NCBI GenBank assembly: GCA_964617825.1
Contig: CAZTWL010000004.1
Span: forward strand, 1-64,000
Length of the DNA: 64,000 nt
Direction of reading: 5' to 3'
From: VSJD01 sp964617825
GTDB taxonomy: Bacteria > Verrucomicrobiota > Kiritimatiellia > JAAZAB01
Made by a program: the position numbers and the translations under genes. The notes beneath the pieces are model-generated. The model saw only the letters and a list, made by a program, of their open reading frames with translations. It had not been told where the DNA came from and did no database searches. Numbering within the stretch: position 1 is the first letter of the stretch; the number at the start of each line of letters is the position of its first letter. This document shows, piece by piece, positions 26,307-34,656 of the stretch.

Positions 26307-29243
26307 ATGCACGTTCAATTTGTCAATCCATGGGCTTTGATCCTGCTCTGGCTGGTGCCGGTCATCGGCATAGCCTGGTTAGCGGGCTGGCATCTGAAAG
26401 CCCGCCGCCTGGCCGGCTTCCTCTCGCCGGATATGCGCCGGAAACTGTGCCCTCCACCCCAGTCTCACCGTTTTTACTGGCAATGGGCGCTGGCCTTGCT
26501 CGGGCTCCTCCTGGCATTGTTCGCCGCCGCCCGCCCACAATGGGGCCTGCGCGAGGAAAAAGTCATGCAACGTGGACGCGACTTGATCATTGCGCTCGAT
26601 GTCTCGCGCTCCATGCTGGCGCAAGACGTCCATCCCAGCCGCCTCCAGCGTTCCAAGGCGGATATTCAGGATCTGCTCCGCGAACTGCGCGGCGACCGGG
26701 CGGCGCTGATCGTTTTTCGTGGCAAGGCGCTCCAGCTTTGCCCGCTGACCACCGACTATGCCTACCTCGAACAGGCTTTAGCCGATGTTTCTCCGGAATC
26801 GGCGCCGCGGGGCGAAACCGATATCGGCGACGCCATTAATAAGGCCATTGAGGCGTTCGAAAGCAACCTCGGCGCCTATCAGGCCATCATCCTCATCTCC
26901 GATGGCGAGGATCTGGTCGGCAAGGCCAAGGCGGCGGCCGACATCGCGAAGAAAAAAGGAGTGGTGATTTTTACGGTCGGCCTGGGCGACCCGCAGGGCG
27001 CCAAAATTCCAAGCTCGGCCCGCGCCAACGAATTCATGAAATATCAGGGCCAGGATGTGGTCAGCAAGCTTCAGCACGAGACCCTGAAGGCAATTGCCGA
27101 AATCACGGGCGGCGTTTATGTGCCTGTCGGCACGGCCAACGTCAAGTTGGACAAACTGTATCACGACCATTTGAGCAAGCTGACCACACGCGACATTGAG
27201 GAGTCGATCCGGCGCCGCTATATTGACCGTTATCAGTGGTTCCTCCTGCCGGCAGTGCTGGCCTTCCTGGCCGCCGGACTGCTGAGCCGCGGTCGTCTGG
27301 GCAAACGATCCCGGACGCTTCCTTCCGATACGGGCACGGCCGTTGCTTCCGGCGCTTCAATGGCAAAACAATTCATGCCGTCCAACTCTGCGAGCATCTT
27401 AGCGCTGTTTCTCCCGCTTGCGCTGGCGGCCGGACTTCTCCAGGCCCAGGTTCCCAAAACGAGCGTCTTGACAACCAATGCCGGAGGGATTTCCGCCCTT
27501 GCCCAGACAATGCCGGGTCAAACCGGCGCAGCGTCAACTATGGCGGCTTCGGACACGAACACAACGCCGACTGCCAATGTCTTGACGAATGCGGCCATTG
27601 CCCAGACATCGTACGCTACAGGCCGCGAAGGCGCGCGGCGCGCCCAACGTCTGTACAAGATAGGCTCCTATCACGAAGCCGCAAAAACATATCTGGCAGC
27701 CATGCCGGGCCAAACGGCAGCGTTGCAGAACGATTGCCTTTTCAATGCCGGGGATGCGCTCTATCGGGCCGGTCAATACCAGGCGGCGGTAGAAAAATAT
27801 ACCGAACTGACAACACGCCAGCCGAATGATCCCGCAGCCGCGTTTTACAATCTGGGTTGCGCCACCTTCCAGCTGGCCGATCAGGCTAAATCCGCCGGGA
27901 CCAACCTGCCACCCGATACCCGCCCGACATTATTGGAACGTTCCGGAGTGGCATTCCAGCGCGCACTGCGTGCGCAGAACGATGATCTGGCGGCGCGCGC
28001 GAATCTTGGTGTGATTACCAATTTGCTCCCGGAAGCCCGCGAAAAAGCCAAAATTCAAGCCTTAATGGCCCGTTATCAGGGCATGCAGCCGCCGCAAATG
28101 GCCGATACGCTGCTCGAAAACCAACGCAAAATCGGCGCCAGTCTGACCGTTGCCCTGACCAATGCCGCGCCATCCCGGATCGGACAGATGGAAGCCTTAA
28201 GCGCGCAGCAGCGCGACAATGCGGATGCGCTTATGCCGCTTAAAATCGCCCTGGCTTCGGCTATGGCCCAGATGGCGGCTTCCTCGACATCGGGAGCGCC
28301 CCAATCCGCCCAGATGGAACAGCATATCGAGGCGGTGCGCAATACCATGCAACAAGCTGCCGAATCGCTCCGCAACTTGGAAAATGAATCCTATCGCTCG
28401 GTCATGAAAGCCGAATCCGGTATTTACATCCTTTGGAAAGGCATGGCCCAATTTCCACAATTGCTCCGCGAGGATATTTTCCGCCAGACCAACACGATCG
28501 ACCAGACAACCTCTGTCCTGGCCCGTAAAGCCGAAACGGAACTGTCTGTAATCCGCTACCAGCAGAATGAAGCCCGCGAATTGACCAGCTTGTTCGTCGA
28601 ACGTTTCTCGCAGGCTGTGCCTCCGGATGGAATGCCTCCTCCGGGCGGGCCCGCGCCACAAGGTGGAACGCCGGGCGCAAAAGCGGGACCATTCAAGGCA
28701 AATCTCAATACCGCATCTGTCACCAATGCGCCGGAAGAGAAACAAATGATCACCGCGGAAGTGCGTTCCAATATTCTGGCCCTGGCCCAGCAGGCCATGC
28801 TCCAGCAAGACTTGGCGCTCGGGCAGATCAATGCCACCAATCTCACCGCTTCCCTGCCCGGACAGCGCCAAGCTTATGCGCTTCTTAAAGAAATCGAAAA
28901 ACTCCTGCCGAAAGATAAGAACCAAAACCAGCAAAAGCAGGATCAGCAACAACAGCAGCAAAAGCAGGAACAGCAGAAGCAGGATCAACAAAAGCAAGAT
29001 CAGCCTAAGCAGGAAGAGCAGAAGCAAGAGCAGCAAAAGCCGGAACAACCACAGCAAGATCAACAACAAGAGCAACAGCCCAATGCCGACCAGAAGCCGG
29101 AGCCGCCGAATAAAGACAAGGAAATGACCCCCGAACAAGCCAAGGCGCTCTTGGAAAAGGCACAGCAGCGCGAAAAAGATCACCGCGAGAAACGCGAACT
29201 GGATAGCTACATTACGCCATCTCCGGTGGAAAAGGACTGGTGA
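26307..29243 (+). CDS. BatB-BatC fusion: VWA + TPR + Gln-rich tail
   Basis: 978 residues, far longer than BatB alone (about 330). Residues 1-330 are BatB: two helices, VWA with MIDAS DVSRS at about residue 98, LISDGEDLVGKA, and a transmembrane helix near 312-330. A second hydrophobic segment at about 355-375 may be an internal signal or anchor. TPR repeats follow (about 435-560: RLYKIGSYHEAAKTYLAAM, DALYRAGQYQAAVEKYTEL), matching BatC. Next is a long helical region (about 570-860) and then a low-complexity Gln/Lys/Glu tract (about 870-935). The tail MTPEQAKALLEKAQQREKD is the conserved BatC ending. Most of the C-terminal part should be periplasmic. Confidence 0.85.
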   Translation: MHVQFVNPWALILLWLVPVIGIAWLAGWHLKARRLAGFLSPDMRRKLCPPPQSHRFYWQWALALLGLLLALFAAARPQWGLREEKVMQRGRDLIIALDVSRSMLAQDVHPSRLQRSKADIQDLLRELRGDRAALIVFRGKALQLCPLTTDYAYLEQALADVSPESAPRGETDIGDAINKAIEAFESNLGAYQAIILISDGEDLVGKAKAAADIAKKKGVVIFTVGLGDPQGAKIPSSARANEFMKYQGQDVVSKLQHETLKAIAEITGGVYVPVGTANVKLDKLYHDHLSKLTTRDIEESIRRRYIDRYQWFLLPAVLAFLAAGLLSRGRLGKRSRTLPSDTGTAVASGASMAKQFMPSNSASILALFLPLALAAGLLQAQVPKTSVLTTNAGGISALAQTMPGQTGAASTMAASDTNTTPTANVLTNAAIAQTSYATGREGARRAQRLYKIGSYHEAAKTYLAAMPGQTAALQNDCLFNAGDALYRAGQYQAAVEKYTELTTRQPNDPAAAFYNLGCATFQLADQAKSAGTNLPPDTRPTLLERSGVAFQRALRAQNDDLAARANLGVITNLLPEAREKAKIQALMARYQGMQPPQMADTLLENQRKIGASLTVALTNAAPSRIGQMEALSAQQRDNADALMPLKIALASAMAQMAASSTSGAPQSAQMEQHIEAVRNTMQQAAESLRNLENESYRSVMKAESGIYILWKGMAQFPQLLREDIFRQTNTIDQTTSVLARKAETELSVIRYQQNEARELTSLFVERFSQAVPPDGMPPPGGPAPQGGTPGAKAGPFKANLNTASVTNAPEEKQMITAEVRSNILALAQQAMLQQDLALGQINATNLTASLPGQRQAYALLKEIEKLLPKDKNQNQQKQDQQQQQQKQEQQKQDQQKQDQPKQEEQKQEQQKPEQPQQDQQQEQQPNADQKPEPPNKDKEMTPEQAKALLEKAQQREKDHREKRELDSYITPSPVEKDW
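28918..29110 (+). repeat. CAG/AAG-rich low-complexity repeat inside BatB-BatC
   Basis: About 190 bases built from irregular copies of CAGCAAAAGCAGGAT-like units encode a run of Gln, Lys, Asp and Glu. Codons for Gln alternate between CAG and CAA, so the tract is conserved as protein more than as a perfect DNA repeat, but it is a likely site of slippage and length change. A long antisense open frame over it is a by-product of the composition. Confidence 0.75.
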
Positions 29244-29493
29244 TGTAAGCACGCCAATGGATGATCAAAAACGGAGCAGTTGTCTGCCATGAGCAGGCGA
29301 CGGATTATGCGCTGCGCGCGAGGTGTCGGCTGTTGCGAACTTGGTTATGAATTTTATAATTTGCGGCTCGCATGTTATGATCATTGCTCTTATCCGTTTC
29401 TGAGTTGTTTTTGCCGGAATGCATTTTTTTCTTTGGATTTTGGAGCTTGGATTATTTCTGGCTGCGTGCATAGTTCATTTGAGGCGAGTTACA

Positions 29494-32106
29494 ATGAGAA
29501 CTATTTTCAGCACGTTGCTATCCGTCACGCTATTGATGTTCACGGTCCTGCCGCTCGTGGCCGAAGATACGAATTTGAGCGTGGAGGCCAATCGCAACCA
29601 GCTTTATCTGGGCGAATCGTTTATCCTGCAGATCAATGTGTCCGGTACGGGCGAAGCCGATCCCGACCTCTCCCAGATCAAGAACGGCAAGATCCGCAGT
29701 CTGGGCAAACAAAACATCAGTAATTACAGCATTAGTTTTGTAAACGGCCAGATGACCCGCCAAGGCTTTTCCGGACTGATCGTCACCTATGAGATCACGC
29801 CACTAAGCTCCGGTCCCTTCCGCGCCGGGCCTATTGCCGTAACCGTCAACGGCAAGCGTTTGACCGCCGAGGGCCCTACCCTTACCGTCACCGATATCGA
29901 AAAGCAGGACCAGGTATATTTGTCCATTACCTCTTCCCGCGAAACGGTGCTGATCGACGAGTCATTTGACGTGACCCTCACTGTCCGAATCAAGCGCATT
30001 GCAGGTCGATTTGCCAATACTGAGCCTCTTTTTCCCGAAAATCCGCCCATTTTGACCATTCCATGGCTGACTCTTGAAGGTCTTCCCGGCTTGAATGGTC
30101 CCGATCTTAACCAGCTTCTGAACAAATTGCTGATTCAAAATAGCCGTCCCGGTTTTGCCATTAACGATTATACGCGCCAGTCGGATCCATTCGACTTTGC
30201 CAGCTTAATGTCCGGCGGGCGCCGTCGGGCAATGTTTGCGTTTGACCATCGCCTGGCCAGCCAGGACGGCAAGGATTACATGGAGTATTCAATCACATTG
30301 TCCTACGCTCCCGTGGACGAAGGCAACTACGTTTTCGGTCCCGCGGTATTTAAAGGTTCCGTGCCGGTCGAAGTTGACGAAAACGGACAGGCCCACGGCA
30401 TGGCTGTTTTTGCCGTGGGACCCGCTTGTACGGTCCGGGTAATTCCGCCTCCCGAACAGAATCGTCCCGCGTGTTTCAGCGGCGCCATCGGCAGCAACCT
30501 GACGGCCAAGGCCGTCCTGGATGCAACCACCTGTTCCGTGGGCGACCCGCTTAAACTGACCTTGGAACTTGCCGGCCGTGTACGTTTTGACAAAATGTTG
30601 CCGCCCAAGTTGACGCTGCAAACCAACCTGCTGAGCCATTTTACCATTTACGATAACACCGTGCAGACCGATAGAAAAGGCGACACCTGCCGGTATACCT
30701 ACACGCTGCGGCCGCTCCATGCCGGGGCGTTCCAGGTGCCGCCGATTGAAGTGGCCTATTATGACGTCAAAAGCCGCGAATACAAAATTATCGCAACCGA
30801 GCTGATCCCACTGGCGGTTAAAAAAGGATCCGAGGTCACCGGCTCACAGATCGTTGGCAACACCAATCGTTTGCAGGCCGTATCCAGGATAGAAGATGAT
30901 CGCACTAAGCCGATCGCAGCCGCCCGCACGGGCATGACCGGATCGGATTCCGTGCCCCTGTTGGGCAATCCCGCCTGGCTGGCACTGGCCGGCGCCGGTC
31001 CGGTACTGTTCCTCCTCGGACTGATGTTCCAGTTTTATCGGGAGCATAACGAACAGCATCGCGCCGCGCTGCGCCGCCAGCAGGCCATGCCGCATGCTTG
31101 GCGGCGCTTAAGCCGGGCAATCAAGTTAAGCGCCATCGATACATCCGCTGCAGCTGATGAGGTCTGCGACGCCATTCGCCAATATGTTTCCGAGCGCCTG
31201 GGCGTTCCGGCAGCGGGCATCACCCCGGAAGATACCAGGCGTATGCTGACGGCAGCGTCTGAACCGCCGGCCATCATTGCGTCCAAGGCCATGGTTGTGG
31301 CCGATGATCCGGTTGGGGAATTGTGCCGTATTTTCGAAAACTATTTTAACGCCGGCTTTTCGACTCAAACCGAATTCAAGGATATTGGCGTCGATTGCCG
31401 GAAACTCCGCAAGCTCATTCCAAAAATCGAACTGGCTTTGCGAAAATTTGAAAGAAGAAAGCGCCGTCAAGCCGTGGCCCAGCCCCTGCTGTTGATTGCC
31501 GGCAGCCTTATCCTGTTTTCCTGCCTGCCGGCACACGCCCTGGATGCATCCGAACGGGCCTTCATCTGGAACGAGGGGCAGGCACATATGGCGGCCGCCC
31601 GCACGCCGGAAGACTACCTGCGCGCGGCTCAAACATATCAGAAACTTGTGGACGCTGGTGTGCGCAACGGTCCCCTGTTTTACAACCTGGGCACCGCCTT
31701 CCTGCATGCCGGCCAGATCGCTCCGGCGATCGACGCATTGCAAAGGGCCGAGCAGTTTTTGGGTTTCCAGAACGATATTCGCCAAAATCTTAAAATCGCC
31801 ATGGCGCGCAAGGCCAACAACGAGACCGCCGAATGGCCATGGTACCGGCTGGTAATGTTCTGGCACTTCTATCTGTCAGCCGCGACGCGCCTGATGGTGA
31901 CCGCCATCGCGTTTTTTGTTTTCTGGGTAATATTGATCCTGCGGCTGCTGGGCATTCGACGCGGCGATGTCAATACCATCATGATTCTGGCGGCCCTTGC
32001 CATGGTCCTCTTCGGCTCAAGTGTGGCCACGTCCTGGCATCAAGCCGCAACGTCCGGCAGCTACCAGCTCGTTCAGCAAACGCCGCCGGATTCGGCAAAC
32101 AAATAA
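29494..32106 (+). CDS. BatD-BatE fusion (oxygen-tolerance protein with TPR tail)
   Basis: 870 residues from ATG 29494, which gives a proper signal peptide (MRTIFSTLLSVTLLMFTVLPLVAE). Residues 25-500 are BatD: repeated Ig-like strands opening with LSVEANRNQLYLGESFILQI and containing GLIVTYEITPLSSGPF. A transmembrane helix (about 510-535) and a cytoplasmic DUF4381-like helical domain follow. From about residue 675 comes a second hydrophobic segment and a TPR-like unit (RAAQTYQKLVDAGVRNGPLFYNLGT split across helices), then two more helices at about 785-850, which correspond to BatE. Fusion of BatD and BatE in one chain matches the BatB-BatC fusion upstream. A gap of 250 bases precedes the gene, with no hairpin seen. 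Confidence 0.83.
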   Translation: MRTIFSTLLSVTLLMFTVLPLVAEDTNLSVEANRNQLYLGESFILQINVSGTGEADPDLSQIKNGKIRSLGKQNISNYSISFVNGQMTRQGFSGLIVTYEITPLSSGPFRAGPIAVTVNGKRLTAEGPTLTVTDIEKQDQVYLSITSSRETVLIDESFDVTLTVRIKRIAGRFANTEPLFPENPPILTIPWLTLEGLPGLNGPDLNQLLNKLLIQNSRPGFAINDYTRQSDPFDFASLMSGGRRRAMFAFDHRLASQDGKDYMEYSITLSYAPVDEGNYVFGPAVFKGSVPVEVDENGQAHGMAVFAVGPACTVRVIPPPEQNRPACFSGAIGSNLTAKAVLDATTCSVGDPLKLTLELAGRVRFDKMLPPKLTLQTNLLSHFTIYDNTVQTDRKGDTCRYTYTLRPLHAGAFQVPPIEVAYYDVKSREYKIIATELIPLAVKKGSEVTGSQIVGNTNRLQAVSRIEDDRTKPIAAARTGMTGSDSVPLLGNPAWLALAGAGPVLFLLGLMFQFYREHNEQHRAALRRQQAMPHAWRRLSRAIKLSAIDTSAAADEVCDAIRQYVSERLGVPAAGITPEDTRRMLTAASEPPAIIASKAMVVADDPVGELCRIFENYFNAGFSTQTEFKDIGVDCRKLRKLIPKIELALRKFERRKRRQAVAQPLLLIAGSLILFSCLPAHALDASERAFIWNEGQAHMAAARTPEDYLRAAQTYQKLVDAGVRNGPLFYNLGTAFLHAGQIAPAIDALQRAEQFLGFQNDIRQNLKIAMARKANNETAEWPWYRLVMFWHFYLSAATRLMVTAIAFFVFWVILILRLLGIRRGDVNTIMILAALAMVLFGSSVATSWHQAATSGSYQLVQQTPPDSANK

Positions 32107-32256
32107 AATCCGGATGCTGAGAAAAAGGCTGCGCTTGAGAGTCCTACCGTATTTTTTTCGAATTTCCATAAAGTTGCCATTTCCGGTGCTCTGCGCCGAT
32201 GAATTCATCGCGTTTATTGACTTGACGCCTTGCCGGAATCATGCTCAAAACATTGC

Positions 32257-33279
32257 ATGCCGGAAAGAACAGCAACAATTGCACAAATAAAAATCAACGA
32301 CCGCCAACCCGTCGCGACGCCGGCGGGACAATCGCTGCTGGCCGCGCTTAATGCGCAGCATATCTTTGTTCCGTCCGCCTGCGGCGGTCATGGCATTTGC
32401 GGACTCTGCCGGGTCAAGGTGCTTGCGGGCGCCGGCCCCTTCTCCGCCCGGGAAGAAAACATCCTGAGCAAGGAGGATCGCGCCGCCGGCATACGCCTGG
32501 CCTGCCAAGTTCCGGTGCTAAACGACTTGCGGATCGAGATTCCAAACGATTATTTTACCGCGCGCGCATACACGGCCAAAGTCGTCGGCCTGCGGGATTT
32601 GACGCACGATATCCGCGAATTTACCCTCCAGTTGCAAGCGCCGCCAAGCATCGATTTCAAGGCGGGCCAATACATCCAACTTCGCATTCCGCCTTACGAA
32701 CAGTCGCGTAAAATCGTTTATCGCGCTTATTCCATTGCTTCGCCTCCTTCGGCAGGCGACCGCCTGGAACTGGAAATCCGTCAAGTCTTGAACGGCGTGG
32801 GCACGACCTATATTTTTAAGCATTTGGCGTTGAACATGACCGTTGTTTTCAATGGACCTTATGGTGATTTTTATCTGCGCGACAATGAGCGCTCCGTCAT
32901 TCTGATTGCCGGCGGATCAGGCATGGCGCCGATGAAAGCCATCTTATCCGATATGCAGGCGCGCAAGATTCGACGCCCGGTCCGCTACTTCTTTGGCACG
33001 GGCGCCCGGCGCGATCTTTTTCTGCTGGACGAAATGCAGGCGCTGGAACAAAGCCTGCCGAATTTCAAGTTTATCCCCGCGCTGGCCAAACCATTGCCGG
33101 AGGACCAATGGACCGGCGAAACGGGCCTGATCACCACGGTGCTGGACCGACATTTGGAGAACCCGTATTCCGGAGAGGCTTATCTCTGCGGCAGCCCGGC
33201 CATGATTCAGGCCGCGATCACGATCCTGCACCAAAAAGGCGTCGCCGATGATCGTATATTTTTTGACAATTTCGCATAA
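32257..33279 (+). CDS. NqrF-like 2Fe-2S/FAD/NAD(P)H reductase
   Basis: 340 residues from ATG 32257; a TTG nine codons upstream is less likely. The N-terminal plant-type ferredoxin domain has the cluster motif ACGGHGICGLC plus a later Cys in RLACQVPV. The FAD domain carries RAYSIASPP and the NAD domain GGSGMAPMKAI and the end IFFDNFA. The order ferredoxin-FAD-NAD and the C-terminal Phe are like the NqrF subunit of the Na+-pumping quinone reductase, but NqrF starts with a transmembrane helix that is missing here and no other nqr genes are present. It is therefore a soluble reductase passing NADH electrons to an unknown acceptor. Confidence 0.85.
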   Translation: MPERTATIAQIKINDRQPVATPAGQSLLAALNAQHIFVPSACGGHGICGLCRVKVLAGAGPFSAREENILSKEDRAAGIRLACQVPVLNDLRIEIPNDYFTARAYTAKVVGLRDLTHDIREFTLQLQAPPSIDFKAGQYIQLRIPPYEQSRKIVYRAYSIASPPSAGDRLELEIRQVLNGVGTTYIFKHLALNMTVVFNGPYGDFYLRDNERSVILIAGGSGMAPMKAILSDMQARKIRRPVRYFFGTGARRDLFLLDEMQALEQSLPNFKFIPALAKPLPEDQWTGETGLITTVLDRHLENPYSGEAYLCGSPAMIQAAITILHQKGVADDRIFFDNFA

Positions 33280-33378
33280 TTTAAGCGCAAGTGCATCGCG
33301 CTTTTGGCGGGAAGGCATTGCCAATAAGATTGTCCGCCAATGACAGAAAAGGACCGCAAATCGGACCGAGGTGGAGTC

Positions 33379-33849
33379 ATGAAAAAAAGCAAAGCCCTGG
33401 ATGCCCTTGACCAAAGCCTGCGCCAAGCCAACACTACCGGCACCGGATTTCTGGGAACGGATGAAAGGCCTTTGAAGTCCATTCTGCAGGACGATGACCA
33501 TGCTGTCCGGAAACTGGGATTGACCCACGCGGACATTGCCCAAAAAATGGTTGCCTTGCGCCGGGCCGGCTGGGATGGATTGGGCGAACCCGTGGCCGTG
33601 CCTCCGCATCTGGAAGTGTGTGTGGATGCAGCGCGCGGAACCATCCCCTGCCCCTTTGGTGACCAGGATGCGATTGCCAAGGTCAATACAACCGTTCGCA
33701 ATCTTGCCAGCGGGGAACGCGTCGTATTCAGCGATTTGAATATTCATCTGATTGCCGCGCACGGATTTTACGAGGGCCGCGGCGCCCAATTCCGCCTGGA
33801 TCCGGAACAATTGCGGGACGCTCTGGAAATCGGCAATGGCTTTCGCTGA
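33379..33849 (+). CDS. Conserved-looking protein of unknown function
   Basis: 156 residues from ATG 33379, preferred because GAGGTGGAG lies just before it; an ATG at 33340 would add 13 polar residues. No signal peptide or membrane segment. The N-terminal half is helical (HADIAQKMVALRRAGWDGLG). The second half has a strand-rich block with TIPCPFGDQDAIAKVNTTV and VVFSDLNIHLIAAHGFYEG. I do not recognise the family. It stands between the NqrF-like reductase and the two STAS genes on the same strand, 60 and 125 bases from its neighbours, and could belong to either unit. Confidence 0.6.
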   Translation: MKKSKALDALDQSLRQANTTGTGFLGTDERPLKSILQDDDHAVRKLGLTHADIAQKMVALRRAGWDGLGEPVAVPPHLEVCVDAARGTIPCPFGDQDAIAKVNTTVRNLASGERVVFSDLNIHLIAAHGFYEGRGAQFRLDPEQLRDALEIGNGFR

Positions 33850-33974
33850 TTACCCGACAAAAAACATCACGGAATTCATTGATTTTGATCGCAGAGGGTG
33901 ATAATAATAATGTTTATTGATCCGGAACTTTGTTCCGGAATCAAAGCGCATACCCGGGTAGCAGAGGAGGCTTT

Positions 33975-34304
33975 ATGCAAATCGTCACCAGCAAGGTTGA
34001 TCAAACGACAATTTTGGCCCTCAAAGGCCGTATGGATGTAATCGGCGCAATGGAATTTGAAAAAGCAATTGCCTTGTGTCTTCAGGAAGGCAACAAGCAG
34101 ATTGTCGTTGACCTGGACGGGTTGGAGTATATCAGCAGCGCCGGATTGCGCAGTTTGCTTTCGACCGCCAAAAAATTCAAGGAAATCAAGGGTACGGCCA
34201 ACTTCTGCAATGTCAAGGGTGTTGTCAAGGAAGTCTTTACAATGTCCGGTTTCGATTCAATCCTCCCGATCTTTAAATCGGTCAAAGCCGCTCTGCCGGC
34301 GTAG
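33975..34304 (+). CDS. STAS-domain protein (anti-sigma factor antagonist type) 1
   Basis: 109 residues from ATG 33975, with the ribosome site AGAGGAGG upstream. The single STAS domain has the phospho-acceptor region DLDGLEYISSAGLRSLLS, where the Ser of SSAG is the usual target of an RsbW/SpoIIAB-type kinase. Such proteins switch partner according to phosphorylation. It is followed four bases later by a second STAS gene and then by a receptor and SpoIIE-type phosphatase that could dephosphorylate it. No kinase of the RsbW family is present nearby. Confidence 0.9.
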   Translation: MQIVTSKVDQTTILALKGRMDVIGAMEFEKAIALCLQEGNKQIVVDLDGLEYISSAGLRSLLSTAKKFKEIKGTANFCNVKGVVKEVFTMSGFDSILPIFKSVKAALPA

Positions 34305-34308
34305 TGCC

Positions 34309-34641
34309 ATGCAAATTATCTACAAAAAGAAAGATACGGCCGTTGTCATGAGCATCCATGGGCATTTCAATGCCGGCGATGCCCAGGAGTTCGAACGGAT
34401 ATTCAACCAACACCTGGATGCCGGCGAACGCCGTTTTGTCCTGAACCTGGCTGAGTTGTCCTTCATCAACAGCGCGGGTTTGTGCAGTATTCTGTCCATT
34501 GCCAAGAAAATCAGGGAGTTGGAAGGCAAACTCGTGGTTTGTGCCCTGCAAGGCGAAGCGCTCAAAGTGTTCGAGATTTCCGGGTTTGCCTCCTTGTTCT
34601 CGATCTATCCGACTGAGGCAGCTGCGCTCAAACAGGTATGA
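34309..34641 (+). CDS. STAS-domain protein 2
   Basis: 110 residues from ATG 34309. A second STAS domain with LAELSFINSAGLCSILSIAK, again keeping the Ser at the phosphorylation position. It is clearly a paralogue of the preceding gene but diverged (roughly a third identical by eye), which suggests two different partners in place of simple gene dosage. The next gene begins 15 bases later. Confidence 0.9.
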   Translation: MQIIYKKKDTAVVMSIHGHFNAGDAQEFERIFNQHLDAGERRFVLNLAELSFINSAGLCSILSIAKKIRELEGKLVVCALQGEALKVFEISGFASLFSIYPTEAAALKQV

Positions 34642-34656
34642 TTCTTCCCGACACCC

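Noticed and set aside
28197..29252. Antisense frame rich in Leu opposite the Gln-rich tract
   Set aside because: The Leu run is the reverse complement of CAG/CAA/AAG codons. The plus strand frame is the continuous BatB-BatC gene.
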